The position numbers and the translations under genes were made by a program. DNA of 32,450 nucleotides from contig JBFWPF010000024.1 in the NCBI GenBank assembly GCA_050250135.1, forward strand, positions 1-32,450. Reading direction: 5' to 3'. This document shows, piece after piece, positions 1-7,809 of the stretch. The stretch comes from JBFWPF01 sp050250135 (GTDB lineage: Bacteria; Chlamydiota; Chlamydiia; Chlamydiales; JAFEGQ01). Below the pieces are notes generated by a model. The model was not told the origin of the DNA, ran no database searches, and worked only from the letters and a program-made list of their open reading frames with translations. Numbering within the stretch: the first letter of the stretch is position 1; each line of letters starts with the position of its first letter.

Positions 1-73
1 ACCTCTTGCTGAAGGCCGAAAAGCCTTGATGGTAGAAGATGCTAGGACTTTTTTGTTTTCAGCTGATCATCGC

Positions 74-119
74 CAACCGGCAAAGATAGTTGTCGTCAGC
101 CGGCAAAGATAATTGTCGC
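74..119. repeat. 23-bp tandem direct repeat, two copies
   Basis: Two adjacent 23-bp units (74-96 and 97-119) share the core cggcaaagata(g/a)ttgtcg and differ at only a few positions. They end exactly where recognisable dehydrogenase coding sequence begins. Short tandem repeats of this kind occur near the ends of some insertion sequences (the IS21 family is one example), so this may be the edge of a former element. That last step is inference. Positions 1-73 hold nothing else I can identify. Confidence 0.6.
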
Positions 120-601
120 GGCACAGGCCTCTGCTCGACTTTGGATGTGAGGAGTGGGACCACATCTTCCAGGTCAACCTGCGGGCGGTGTTCCTGATGT
201 CCCGAGGCCTTGCTAGAGGAATGATAGAGCAGGGAGGGGGTAAGATTGTCAACATCTCCTCCAACGCAACCTTCTATGGGACGCCCGATAGCGGCCCCTA
301 TGCGGCATCGAAGGCGGGGGTGAATCAGCTGACAAAGACAATGGCGATCGAATGGGGAAGGCACAACATCCAGGTGAATGCCATCTGCCCGACGATCACG
401 ATGACCGACTTGGGCAAGAGGGTATGGGATGACCCCCAGTTGGCCGAAATGCGGTCAAGGCTGGTGAGCAAAATCCCGCTGGGCCGCTTTCTTGAGCCGG
501 AGGAAATCGCCCCCCTTGTTCTATTTTTGGCGGGGCCGAGCTCTCAATTCATCAATGGCGCGATCATCCCAATCGATGGGGGCGGGCAGCACAGCCCCTG
601 A
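113..601 (+). pseudogene. 5'-truncated short-chain dehydrogenase/reductase (SDR)
   Basis: This is the C-terminal two thirds of a classical SDR, an NAD(P)-dependent oxidoreductase of unknown substrate. It has the catalytic serine in NISS, the YAASK form of the YxxxK motif, and then the conserved IQVNAICPT and PIDGGG segments. The N-terminal Rossmann part with the glycine-rich cofactor motif (roughly 90 residues) is missing. An in-frame TAA at 110-112 and the tandem repeat at 74-119 lie directly upstream, and the only start codon is a TTG at 113 without a Shine-Dalgarno sequence. The homology begins at about 119, at the residues RPLLDFG. Without cofactor binding the product should be inactive, so I call it a remnant cut by a rearrangement or insertion. 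It converges with the transporter gene 30 bp away. Confidence 0.85.
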
Positions 602-631
602 TCCTATCCGAAATCAGAAAAGGATTAGCTC

Positions 632-2104
632 TCAGGCCTGGGTGGGAAGGGCCGCCCGGCGGGCGCTTAGGCGATAGGAGAGGAGGAGAGCGCCGCCGAG
701 CCAGCCCCATGAGATCCACTGCGGGGCTTGGATACCCCCAGCTAATTCGGCCATGACCGAAGAGATGAGAATAAGGGCCAAGACGAGGGGAACAAAAAGG
801 CGAAGAAGGTGATAGTAGAGGGTGCGGCCCGATCCTTTGAGCCAAACCTCTTCGTCCCGGATCTCCTTGGCCAGGTACATGAAGACGGCAATCTCAGCCA
901 GGCCCCCAATCAACATGTTGTTGCCAAGAACCATCGGGGCAAGAGCCCCAATAAGGGGCTGACCCATCCCAAAGCAAAAGGGAATAGCCATGACAAAGAG
1001 AAGCGCCGTGGTGAAAAAGGCAGCGGCGGTCCGCTTGCGCCCAAACTCAAGCTGGATGTTCCCCATGATGCTCTCCATAATCGAGAAGACACCAGTGATC
1101 CCCGCAATAAAGACACAGAAGAAAAACAAGACCCCAACGATGGGCTCTAAGATGGGGCCGAAGGCCTTCAGAATCATAGGGAAGATGACAAAGCCCATCT
1201 CAAAGCTCGAATCGGATTGGATCAGACTGGAGACGGGGGTTCCCGTGGTGGTGCTAAGGTAACCCACACAGCCAAAGATGGCAAAGCCGGCAATCAGAGA
1301 GACCAAAAAGTCCCCAAGGGCAACAAAGAGCATGGCCCGCGCAATCGAGGTGGTGCTCCCGGTATGCCGAGAATAGCCGGTCACAATCCCCAAACCAAGA
1401 GAGAAGCTAAAGAAAACCTGGCCAAAGACATCGCGCCAAAGGGCAGGGTTGGCCAGCTTGGAAAAGTCGGGCCGGAGGTAGTAGGCAAATCCCTCAAGAG
1501 CACCGGGAAGGAAGGCCACAACAGTGGCAAAGAGGGCAACCAGAATACAAAGGAGGGGGAGGAAGGTGGAACAGAGCCGCTCCACTCCGCTCCGGATATT
1601 CTTTCCTAAGACGACGCAAGAGAAGAGGCAGACAGCGGCAGTGGCCAAGAAGATGGGGATAGAGAAGGCCCCCATTATAAAAGGAGAACCGCTGTCTTGG
1701 AGGAAGGTCTTCATAAAGAAGGTGGAAGTGTCCGACGGGACCGAGCTGGTAGCCGAAAAGTAGGCGTAGGCGACCGAATAGCCGGTGAGAACCGCATAAA
1801 AGGCGCCGATGGTGGCCACCGCAATGATAGACAGCCAGCCAAAGACCTTGCCGGTCCGGCCCGCTACCACCCCAAAGGCAGAGACAATAGGGAGGCGCAT
1901 CTTGTTACCGATCGTCCCCTCAAGGACCAGCATGGGGAGGCCAACAAGGGCCATAGCGAGAATAAAAGGGATCAGAAACGCTCCCCCCCCATTCTTATAA
2001 CACTGGGCACTAAAGCAAAGGAGGTTGGCAAAGCCGATAGCCGACCCCATCATCGACCAGATAAATCCCGATTCCTTTTTGAAGTTCGTAGGTGAAGCGG
2101 TCAC
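632..2104 (-). CDS. Sodium-dependent transporter, neurotransmitter:sodium symporter (NSS/SNF) family
   Basis: A 490-residue inner-membrane symporter that probably uses the sodium gradient to import an amino acid or similar small solute. Residues 14-47 carry the family's unwound first helix, and the NGGGAF segment (residues 38-43) matches the LeuT-type sodium/substrate site. About eleven or twelve hydrophobic helices follow. The start is GTG, with GGAGGG nine bases upstream. The GTG overlaps the stop of the 57-codon gene upstream by 4 nt (GTGA), so translation is probably coupled. The NGGG codons contain a run of eight G on the coding strand (1983-1990), a possible slippage site. Sodium-driven import fits the Na+-pumping Nqr complex encoded at the other end of the window. 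The substrate cannot be told from sequence. Confidence 0.92.
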   Translation of the reverse strand: MTASPTNFKKESGFIWSMMGSAIGFANLLCFSAQCYKNGGGAFLIPFILAMALVGLPMLVLEGTIGNKMRLPIVSAFGVVAGRTGKVFGWLSIIAVATIGAFYAVLTGYSVAYAYFSATSSVPSDTSTFFMKTFLQDSGSPFIMGAFSIPIFLATAAVCLFSCVVLGKNIRSGVERLCSTFLPLLCILVALFATVVAFLPGALEGFAYYLRPDFSKLANPALWRDVFGQVFFSFSLGLGIVTGYSRHTGSTTSIARAMLFVALGDFLVSLIAGFAIFGCVGYLSTTTGTPVSSLIQSDSSFEMGFVIFPMILKAFGPILEPIVGVLFFFCVFIAGITGVFSIMESIMGNIQLEFGRKRTAAAFFTTALLFVMAIPFCFGMGQPLIGALAPMVLGNNMLIGGLAEIAVFMYLAKEIRDEEVWLKGSGRTLYYHLLRLFVPLVLALILISSVMAELAGGIQAPQWISWGWLGGALLLSYRLSARRAALPTQA

Positions 2105-2274
2105 TCGACGTATCCCTCCATATAGAGTACGTAGTACTGGCGTTTGTCGATTTTCGGTTGCGAAGGGGGCTCCTTTTTAGGAGAGACCTTCCAGTCATGG
2201 GCGTGACGGCCCGCGAGAAGACGGGTTCCAAAGGGGAGTCGGCTGGGCATCCAGAGGGTGACAGGGTTGCTCAT
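2101..2274 (-). CDS. Small hypothetical protein (57 aa) coupled to the NSS transporter
   Basis: An uninterrupted ATG-initiated frame of 57 codons begins MSNPVTLWMP and ends YYVLYMEGYVE. It stops in a TGA that overlaps the transporter's GTG by 4 nt. It is polar and basic in the middle (KVSPKKEPPSQPKIDKRQ) and has no membrane helix, so it is unlike the membrane-spanning MetS-type small subunits known beside some NSS transporters. No good Shine-Dalgarno sequence precedes the ATG. A plausible -10 box lies about 30 bp upstream. I do not recognise the family. The 4-nt overlap and the intact frame suggest a real gene, perhaps a translational leader or accessory protein for the transporter. It could also be just a leader peptide. 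Confidence 0.6.
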   Translation of the reverse strand: MSNPVTLWMPSRLPFGTRLLAGRHAHDWKVSPKKEPPSQPKIDKRQYYVLYMEGYVE

Positions 2275-2303
2275 GGTATGAAAAAATTAAATTGCCTTGG
2301 AAA

Positions 2304-2332
2304 AGTATAGGGGATCTGCCTTTTCGACGCCA
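2304..2332 (-). promoter_or_regulatory. Candidate promoter for the small gene and transporter
   Basis: On the minus strand a TATACT hexamer (2304-2309) lies 17 bp from a weak -35-like TGGCGT (2327-2332). This would give a leader of about 25 nt before the ATG at 2274. The -10 is good and the -35 is poor. The 76-bp gap to the hydrolase gene upstream is short, so read-through from that gene is also possible. Confidence 0.35.
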
Positions 2333-2350
2333 GACTAAGCCCCATTTGAA

Positions 2351-3271
2351 CTAAGGGTGGTAGGCCACCCTCCTTTTGGCTTTGGGGGGTGACTTGGGTT
2401 TCTCGAGGGGGGCCGCCTCCTTAAGCCAGTAAATGATCTGCTTGGCGGCGCTGGAAGAGAAAAGGAGGCCAAGGTGGCCAGCCTGGGTGAGGAGAAGTTG
2501 GTCCCCCCCCTTTAATAGCGCCGACTGGTAGGGGTAGATAAGGTTGTCATAGGCGGCCGCAACCTGGCAGTAACGGGTATAGGTATTGGCCCCAATCCGC
2601 TCCCGAAGCTCAGCTAAGAGCTCAGAGCCGGGGCGCATCGCCTTGGCAGAGGGGCAGCTCTGAAGGCAGGCGCTCCGAGTCCCATAGAATGGGGTGCCCA
2701 ACGTGATCAGATGGGAGACCTTGCCAAAGGGGGCCAGCTCCTCGGTGTAGTAAGAGGCCACGATCCCCCCCATGGAGTGGCCAACAAGGACCAGATTGTG
2801 GACCCGGGTCTCCTGCTCGATCTGACCTGCCAGCCGCTCGACCTCCTGGGCCATGACCTCAATAGGTCGCCCAGTAGGGGAGAGATCCACCGAGTAGAGG
2901 GGGCCAAAACCGGCCAGCCGGAGGCGCAGGCGGAGGAAGACCCAGGCCGACTGGTTATGGTTGAACCCGTGGACAAAGAGGATCGGGCGGCGGCGCGCCT
3001 TGCGGTAGACCCAAGGGGAGCGGCTGAAAAAACCAAAGGGGAAGAGGAGGACGAAGAGAAGGGTCGCCCCAGTCTCCAGGAGAAGATGGCCGAAACAGGA
3101 GAGCCCCCGGGGAAGGGAGATCGGGGGATCATCGGAAGGGGAGACCTGCCCTGCACGGCCGATCTTCCGGTCATAGGAGAGGAGGAGATAGGTCCCAAGG
3201 ACGTAGATGAGTGAGGCAAGCAAACAGGCGAGGAAGAGATAGCCAAGGAAGGCTAAAGCGAACCCAAACAT
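2351..3271 (-). CDS. Membrane-anchored alpha/beta hydrolase (lipase/esterase-like)
   Basis: 306 residues. Two hydrophobic segments (about 5-33 and 62-82) anchor the protein and are followed by an alpha/beta-hydrolase domain. The oxyanion strand reads FVHGFNHNQ (99-107). The nucleophile elbow is GHSMGG with Ser166. Asp242 (in AAYDN) and His266 (in QAGHLGLL) are plausible remaining triad members. The LGTPFYGT segment is typical of PGAP1/lipase-like hydrolases acting on acyl esters. A lipid or acyl-ester substrate at the envelope is therefore likely but not shown. The C-terminus is basic and proline-rich (KPKSPPKAKRR). It lies upstream of, and could be cotranscribed with, the small gene and the transporter. 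Confidence 0.85.
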   Translation of the reverse strand: MFGFALAFLGYLFLACLLASLIYVLGTYLLLSYDRKIGRAGQVSPSDDPPISLPRGLSCFGHLLLETGATLLFVLLFPFGFFSRSPWVYRKARRRPILFVHGFNHNQSAWVFLRLRLRLAGFGPLYSVDLSPTGRPIEVMAQEVERLAGQIEQETRVHNLVLVGHSMGGIVASYYTEELAPFGKVSHLITLGTPFYGTRSACLQSCPSAKAMRPGSELLAELRERIGANTYTRYCQVAAAYDNLIYPYQSALLKGGDQLLLTQAGHLGLLFSSSAAKQIIYWLKEAAPLEKPKSPPKAKRRVAYHP

Positions 3272-3510
3272 GGGACGACCTCAAATTTTTCCTGAGCAAA
3301 TGATAGCCGATTTCCCAATATTGGGTAACCGAAACTCCTTCGTTCAAAAATTTTTTTTCCTATCGAATGGAGCGGCGCTGAAGGAGGGCCAAGAAAGAGC
3401 AATATTCATTACACACTGTTTATCAGGTGGTTAGAGTGGTCATCGGCGGCAGAATCTGGTTCAATCGGTCGGTGGCGAGGGGGCAAAGAGCCCTTCCAGC
3501 GCAGCCACGA

Positions 3511-3543
3511 TTGGAAAATTTTCAAGAAAACTATTGATATAAT
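3511..3543 (+). promoter_or_regulatory. Candidate hctA promoter in the 3272-3603 intergenic gap
   Basis: A perfect TATAAT lies at 3538-3543, about 60 bp before the hctA start. The nearest -35-like hexamer, TTGGAA at 3511-3516, is 21 bp away, which is too far for a standard promoter. A good -10 with a poor -35 would fit a regulated late promoter. The rest of the 332-bp gap shows no gene. It contains an A/T-rich run near 3344-3360 and a small GGGC-N5-GCCC hairpin near 3480. Confidence 0.4.
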
Positions 3544-3603
3544 CCTCCAGTCCACTTATTCAGAGAAGTACCGTGCCAAACTAAACACAGGAGGCGTTTT
3601 AGC

Positions 3604-4146
3604 ATGGCATTGCAAGACACCATGACCAGAATGAAAAAGCTGCTCTCTACGATCACTTCCGATATCGAGAAGGCCGATTGGAATAAGACAGCTGCACAAC
3701 GTGTACGGACGGCTAGCATTGCTTTCGAGAAGGCTGCTAAAACCTTCCGAAAAGAGTCGGTTGCTGCCGGTAAGTCCGGACTCATGAAGCGGCCTGCTCG
3801 TAAGAAGAAAGCAGCTAAGAAAGCAGCTAAGAAAGCTATTAAGCGTAAAGCCGTTAAGAAGGCTGTTAAGCGTAAGAAAGTTCGAAAGGCTGTTAGGAAA
3901 GCTGTTAAGCGTAAAGCCGTTAAGAGAGCTGTTAAGCGTAAAGTTGCTAAGAAAGCAGTTCGAAAGGCTGTTAAGCGTAAAGCTGCTAAGAAAGGGGCTA
4001 AGCGTAAAGCCGCTAAGAAGCGACCTGCTAAGCGTAAAGCTGCCAAGAAAGGGGCTAAGCGCAAGGCTGCTAAGAAGCGACCCGCTAAGCGTAGAGCTGC
4101 AAAGCGCAAGACCGCTAAGCGTCCTGCCGCTGCCGCTGCCGCTTAA
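3604..4146 (+). CDS. hctA: Histone H1-like DNA-binding protein Hc1
   Basis: A nucleoid-condensing protein of the chlamydial Hc1 family, which in Chlamydia compacts DNA when reticulate bodies turn into elementary bodies. Residues 1-62 match the conserved Hc1 N-terminal domain (MALQDTM, AAQRVRTASI, FRKESVAAGKSGLMKR). The remainder, to residue 174, is a Lys/Arg/Ala tail built from AVKRK- and AAKK-type repeats and ending in an alanine run. At 180 residues it is longer than C. trachomatis HctA (about 125), the difference lying in the repeat tail. The start is preceded by a strong GGAGG. A rho-independent terminator follows, so the gene is probably monocistronic. Codons are richer in A and T than in the neighbouring genes, as the lysine content demands. 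Confidence 0.93.
   Translation: MALQDTMTRMKKLLSTITSDIEKADWNKTAAQRVRTASIAFEKAAKTFRKESVAAGKSGLMKRPARKKKAAKKAAKKAIKRKAVKKAVKRKKVRKAVRKAVKRKAVKRAVKRKVAKKAVRKAVKRKAAKKGAKRKAAKKRPAKRKAAKKGAKRKAAKKRPAKRRAAKRKTAKRPAAAAAA
3973..4086 (+). repeat. 57-bp in-frame tandem repeat in hctA
   Basis: Two adjacent 57-bp copies (3973-4029 and 4030-4086) encode the same 19-residue unit, KRKAAKKGAKRKAAKKRPA. They differ only at a few synonymous positions. Shorter degenerate AVKRK and AAKK units lie upstream. This is the kind of repeat that gains or loses units by slippage or recombination. Confidence 0.85.
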
Positions 4147-4172
4147 GGCTCGCCACTCTGTATCGCATTTTC

Positions 4173-4205
4173 AAGAGGTACCGGTTGCCGGTACCTCTTT
4201 TTTTA
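4173..4205 (+). terminator. Rho-independent terminator of hctA
   Basis: A perfect 12-bp stem (4173-4184 with 4188-4199), a TTG loop and a run of T from 4198 form a textbook intrinsic terminator 26 bp after the hctA stop codon. Confidence 0.92.
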
Positions 4206-4245
4206 TTTGCCTCAACATGAACGGGTTATAGAACCCCCGTTTCCC

Positions 4246-4274
4246 TTGGAAAGAATGAGGCGATGGGATAGACT
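4246..4274 (+). promoter_or_regulatory. Candidate sigma-70/66-type promoter of yajC-pcm
   Basis: TTGGAA (4246-4251), a 17-bp spacer and TAGACT (4269-4274) lie just after the hctA terminator and 41 bp before the yajC start codon. Spacing and position are right. Each hexamer has two mismatches to consensus. Confidence 0.5.
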
Positions 4275-4315
4275 AGAGCAAAGAAATTCTGCCTATCACC
4301 AAAAGGAAGGGAGTT

Positions 4316-4711
4316 ATGAAAAAAGTTCTTTACGTTCTCACCTCAATGCTCACTCTAGGCGCTGGTGCTCAGCTCTTTGCAGACGAGGGGGGAGCAGCCG
4401 CCCGCCAGGGAAATCCCTACTCGATGTTCATTATCATCGGTGCGGGCCTTGTCCTCTTCTACTTTATGATCCTCCGCCCTGAGAAGAAGCGGCGGAAGGC
4501 GGCTGCTGAGCGGCGGGCTGCCCTCAAGAAGGGAGATCGGGTCTGCGCGGTTGGGATCATCGGGATCGTGGACAAGATCACCGACGAGACGGTTATCCTC
4601 AAGCTCTACGATGGGGCCAAGATGGAGGTGCTAAAAGCGGCTATCTCCGAGGCGCCTGCTCCGAGCCAGCAAGAGGTTGAGCGGGCTCAAGTCGAACTCG
4701 CCAAGGGGTAA
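4316..4711 (+). CDS. yajC: Preprotein translocase accessory subunit YajC
   Basis: A 131-residue YajC, the small inner-membrane protein that joins SecDF at the Sec translocon. An N-terminal hydrophobic segment (about 3-20) resembles a signal peptide and is followed by the diagnostic single helix (about 38-53, YSMFIIIGAGLVLFYFMILRP). The basic PEKKRRK stretch and the conserved GDRV...GIIGIVDKITDETVILKL domain follow. The usual E. coli protein has no second N-terminal segment, so the N-terminal extension is a small variation. AAGGAAGGGAG provides a good ribosome site. The stop overlaps the next start (TAATG), so pcm is probably translated by re-initiation. Confidence 0.92.
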   Translation: MKKVLYVLTSMLTLGAGAQLFADEGGAAARQGNPYSMFIIIGAGLVLFYFMILRPEKKRRKAAAERRAALKKGDRVCAVGIIGIVDKITDETVILKLYDGAKMEVLKAAISEAPAPSQQEVERAQVELAKG

Positions 4712-5346
4712 TGCTCCCCTTCACAGAGCTCCGAGATCTGATGGTTTCGGAGCAGCTCATCCCTCGAGGGATTAGCGATCCCGCCGTTCTCAAGGCGATG
4801 GGCCAGGTCCCTAGAGAGGCCTTCGTCCCCTCCGATCTCTCCCCTTACGCTTACGACGATACCCCCTTGCCGATCGGCTATGGGCAGACGATCAGTCAGC
4901 CCTATGTGGTGGCTTTGATGAGCGAATCTGCTTTGGTAAAGCCGGGGGATCGGGTGCTGGAGGTGGGGAGCGGGTCGGGCTATCAGGCGGCCATTCTGGC
5001 CGAGCTGGGGGCAGAGGTCTATGCGATCGAGCGGATCCCCGAGCTAGCGGCGATGACAGCCGAAAATCTGAAGAGGGCCGGCTATAAGGTGGTCTCTAAG
5101 GAGGGGGATGGCTACGAGGGGTGGCCCGAATTTGCCCCCTTCGATGCGATCCTGGTGACGGCGGCGGCCGCCGAGCCTCCTAGGCCGCTAATGGGGCAGC
5201 TTAAGGTAGGGGGGCGGCTAATCATTCCGGTTGGCCCCCTCGATTTTCAGGAGCTCTTCCGATTCACGAGTCTAGGGGAGGGGGAGTTTGCCCGAGAGGC
5301 TCTCTGCCCTGTCCGCTTTGTCCCGCTGATCACCCCTTTTCTCTAA
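4711..5346 (+). CDS. pcm: Protein-L-isoaspartate O-methyltransferase
   Basis: A 211-residue cytosolic enzyme that methylates isoaspartyl residues with S-adenosylmethionine, starting the repair of age-damaged proteins. It shows PREAFV (35-40), the substrate-binding segment GYGQTISQPYVVALM (57-71) and the S-adenosylmethionine motif VLEVGSGSGYQAAIL (83-97), followed by the acidic end of the next strand, IERIPEL. The length is normal. The start codon overlaps the yajC stop. The last 17 bp overlap the convergent membrane-protein gene on the other strand. Repair of stored proteins would suit an organism with a long-lived extracellular form, but that link is inference. Confidence 0.94.
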   Translation: MLPFTELRDLMVSEQLIPRGISDPAVLKAMGQVPREAFVPSDLSPYAYDDTPLPIGYGQTISQPYVVALMSESALVKPGDRVLEVGSGSGYQAAILAELGAEVYAIERIPELAAMTAENLKRAGYKVVSKEGDGYEGWPEFAPFDAILVTAAAAEPPRPLMGQLKVGGRLIIPVGPLDFQELFRFTSLGEGEFAREALCPVRFVPLITPFL

Positions 5347-6223
5347 CCTTGGCCGAGAGGTGGACCGAGGCGAGGTGGAGGTGGAGGCCGAGGGAGAGAA
5401 GGGCCGTGCCGGTAAGGGCGGCTCCGACGGCAGCGCTCTTGTGAAGGGGCACGGGAAGGGCGTTGGCCAGGCGCCATAGGGCGAGGAGGCCGGTGCCAAG
5501 CCAAGTGGCGGTCGCTAGAGTAGCAAAGGCCGTCGAGAGGTGGAGGAGGGGCTGAGAGGGGACCTCATCATAGGGGAGGAGCACGGCAAGGTCATCGCGG
5601 GCCAAGATCCCTGGGTAATCCGGGTCGTCTTTTTCCCTAACCCAACAGGCTACTCTCTCGGTGATGAGCTTCGTGACCCCCTCCCCATCTTGGAAGGTCC
5701 AAGGGTGGGACTGCTCCTCCAGTTTCTCGCCCATGCTCTTCAAGGTAAAGGCCCCTTCGGTGGCAAGGGTCGTAACGGCTTGGGCGGTCCCCCCCCAAAT
5801 GTTCACCCGCCACAGCAAGAAGGTGGTCTCCCCAAGGCCCCACAGCCAAGCCCACCGCTTATGGGCGAGGAGGGGGGGCATTTTGGGGATCAAGGGGTGG
5901 CTGAGGTAGGAGAGCCCTATCCACCCCCCAAAACCGATAAAGCTAGCAAGGCCAGCATAGGTCAGGATTTTGGTCAGGGCTAAGGGGACGTAAGAGGCAT
6001 AGGCGCCGGGGATGAAGTAAAAGCAGGGAGGGGTCTGAATGAGCGCCTTCCGTTGGCTCACTGACCACCGATTTTCTTGCCAGTAGTCTCCATTCGCCAC
6101 CATTTCGGTGACCCGCCTTGAAACCTCCCGCTCCACCTTGGCGCGGCAGAGGGCATCAAACGGGGTCCAGGGGAGATTATCGGCCTTGTAGAGACGTTCC
6201 CTCAATTCAGCAAATCGGGTCAT
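5330..6223 (-). CDS. Membrane protein of unknown function
   Basis: 297 residues that I do not recognise. A soluble N-terminal part (1-65, rich in charged residues, with YWQENRWSVSQRKALIQ) precedes hydrophobic segments at about 68-108 (one or two helices), 124-150, 228-252 and 264-288. A more polar loop (155-222, with EKLEEQSHPW and REKDDPDYPGILARDDL) lies between the second and third. Four or five helices are likely, with the loop and N-terminus on the same side. Translation starts at an ATG preceded by AAGGAGAG. It lies between pcm (convergent, 17-bp overlap) and gnd (upstream on the same strand, 67-bp gap), so it may be transcribed with gnd. No function is proposed. Confidence 0.8.
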   Translation of the reverse strand: MTRFAELRERLYKADNLPWTPFDALCRAKVEREVSRRVTEMVANGDYWQENRWSVSQRKALIQTPPCFYFIPGAYASYVPLALTKILTYAGLASFIGFGGWIGLSYLSHPLIPKMPPLLAHKRWAWLWGLGETTFLLWRVNIWGGTAQAVTTLATEGAFTLKSMGEKLEEQSHPWTFQDGEGVTKLITERVACWVREKDDPDYPGILARDDLAVLLPYDEVPSQPLLHLSTAFATLATATWLGTGLLALWRLANALPVPLHKSAAVGAALTGTALLSLGLHLHLASVHLSAKVREKG

Positions 6224-6290
6224 AGCTGGCTCTCCTTTTAGAAAACAGCATAAGGGAGAGAAACCTTAAGATCAAGGGGAAAGGGCTGTT

Positions 6291-7736
6291 TTAAGCGTTG
6301 TAGGTTGAGGAGCTTACAGCGCCTCCAGTCCCCGTCCAGTTAGTGTGGGTGAACTGGCCGCGGGGGCGGTCGACCCGCTCGTAGGTGTGGGCGCCAAAGA
6401 AATCCCTTTGGGCCTGAAGGAGGTTAGCGGGGAGCCGCTCGGTCTTGTAGCCGTCGAAGTAGGAGAGGGCGGTTGAGAAGCAGGGGGAGGGGATGGCCAG
6501 GAGGGCCGCCTGGGAGACGACCTGCCGCCACCCCTTTTCGCACCGCTGGATCGCCTCCTTGAAGAAGGGGCTCATCAGGAGGTTCTGGAGTGAGGGGTCT
6601 TTGTCATAGGCCTCCTTGATGTTCCCGAGGAAGGCGCTTCGGATAATGCACCCTCCCCGCCACATCAGGGCGATCCCTCCGTAGTTGAGCTTCCACCCAT
6701 AATCGGCGGCCGCTTGGCGCATGAGCATATACCCTTGGGCGTAGCTGACGATCTTTGAGGCATAGAGGGCTTGCCGGATCTGCTCGGTAAAGGCCTTGGG
6801 GTCGCCGGTAAATTCGGGGTGGGGGGTGGAGAAGAGTTTGGAGGCGCTTGTCCGCTCCTCCTTGAGGGCGCTGAGGCACCGGGCAAAGACCGCCTCGCCG
6901 ATAAGGGTCAGCGGCATCCCCATGTCGGCAGCGCTGATGACGGTCCACTTTCCGGTCCCCTTCTGGCCAGCGACATCGAGGATCTTGTCGATCAGCTCCT
7001 CTCCATTCTCTTTGAAAGCAAAGATCTGGCTGGTGATCTCGATAAGGTAGCTATCGAGCTCCCCCTTGTTCCACTCGGCAAAGGTCTTAGAGAGCTCGGC
7101 GTTGGAGCTCCCCAGGGCCCGTTTCATGAGCTGGTAGGCCTCGCAGATGAGCTGCATATCCCCATACTCGATCCCGTTGTGGACCATCTTCACGTAGTGG
7201 CCGGCGCCCCCCTCTCCGACCCAATCGCAGCAGGGCTCTTCCCCTACTTTGGCCGCAATCGCTTGGAGTATCGGCTTCACATGGGGCCAGGCCTCGGGGT
7301 TTCCCCCTGGCATGATCGAGGGGCCATGGCGCGCCCCCTCCTCGCCGCCAGAGATGCCGGTGCCGATAAAGAAAATCCCCTTTTCCTTAAGTTCGTTGAC
7401 CCGCCGCTCGGTGTCGGGGTAGTGGCTGTTCCCCCCGTCGATGAGGATATCTCCGGGCTCAAGGTGGGGGAGGAGGGCCTCGATCACCGAGTCGACCGGA
7501 GCTCCCGCCTTGATCATCATCATGATCTTGCGGGGGCGCTTGACGGCAGCCGCGAGTTCCCCATAGGACTGAGTGGGGATAATGTCGGTATTGGCAGCTG
7601 GGCCCGCCATAAAGCCCGCCGTCATCTTCTGTTTCCGGTTATAGACCGCTACCTTGAAGCCGTGGTCGTGCATGTTGAGGACGAGGTTTTGCCCCATCAC
7701 CGCCAGCCCCACCATTCCGATATCCGCTTTTCCCAT
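6291..7736 (-). CDS. gnd: 6-phosphogluconate dehydrogenase, decarboxylating
   Basis: This 481-residue cytosolic enzyme oxidatively decarboxylates 6-phosphogluconate to ribulose 5-phosphate, making NADPH in the oxidative pentose phosphate pathway. The Rossmann motif is GLAVMGQN (10-17). The substrate site has GGNS (101-104), Lys183, Asn187 and Glu190 (in YVKMVHNGIEYGDMQ). The family signature ILDVAGQKGTGKWT lies at 252-265, and the C-terminal FTHTNW carries the conserved His. NRK at 33-35, after the second strand, fits NADP rather than NAD. The length is that of the long homodimeric form. The ATG is preceded by AAGGAT. No glucose-6-phosphate dehydrogenase or lactonase gene is nearby. Confidence 0.97.
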   Translation of the reverse strand: MGKADIGMVGLAVMGQNLVLNMHDHGFKVAVYNRKQKMTAGFMAGPAANTDIIPTQSYGELAAAVKRPRKIMMMIKAGAPVDSVIEALLPHLEPGDILIDGGNSHYPDTERRVNELKEKGIFFIGTGISGGEEGARHGPSIMPGGNPEAWPHVKPILQAIAAKVGEEPCCDWVGEGGAGHYVKMVHNGIEYGDMQLICEAYQLMKRALGSSNAELSKTFAEWNKGELDSYLIEITSQIFAFKENGEELIDKILDVAGQKGTGKWTVISAADMGMPLTLIGEAVFARCLSALKEERTSASKLFSTPHPEFTGDPKAFTEQIRQALYASKIVSYAQGYMLMRQAAADYGWKLNYGGIALMWRGGCIIRSAFLGNIKEAYDKDPSLQNLLMSPFFKEAIQRCEKGWRQVVSQAALLAIPSPCFSTALSYFDGYKTERLPANLLQAQRDFFGAHTYERVDRPRGQFTHTNWTGTGGAVSSSTYNA

Positions 7737-7809
7737 AGTAAAATCCTTTTTCCCAAACCATGGGGGAGGGGTGTGTTTAATGGCAAGGTGGGGTATGATC
7801 GTGCGCCCT

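Noticed and set aside
3531..4109. 192-codon open frame on the minus strand opposite hctA
   Set aside because: Its Leu/Ala/Arg repeats are the complement of the lysine-rich histone tail. It has no start signal or domain, and the histone strand is clearly coding.
6224..6290. CTCTCCTT...AAGGGAGAG hairpin between gnd and the membrane protein gene
   Set aside because: The stem is bulged, the loop is long and no T-run follows, so it is not a convincing terminator.
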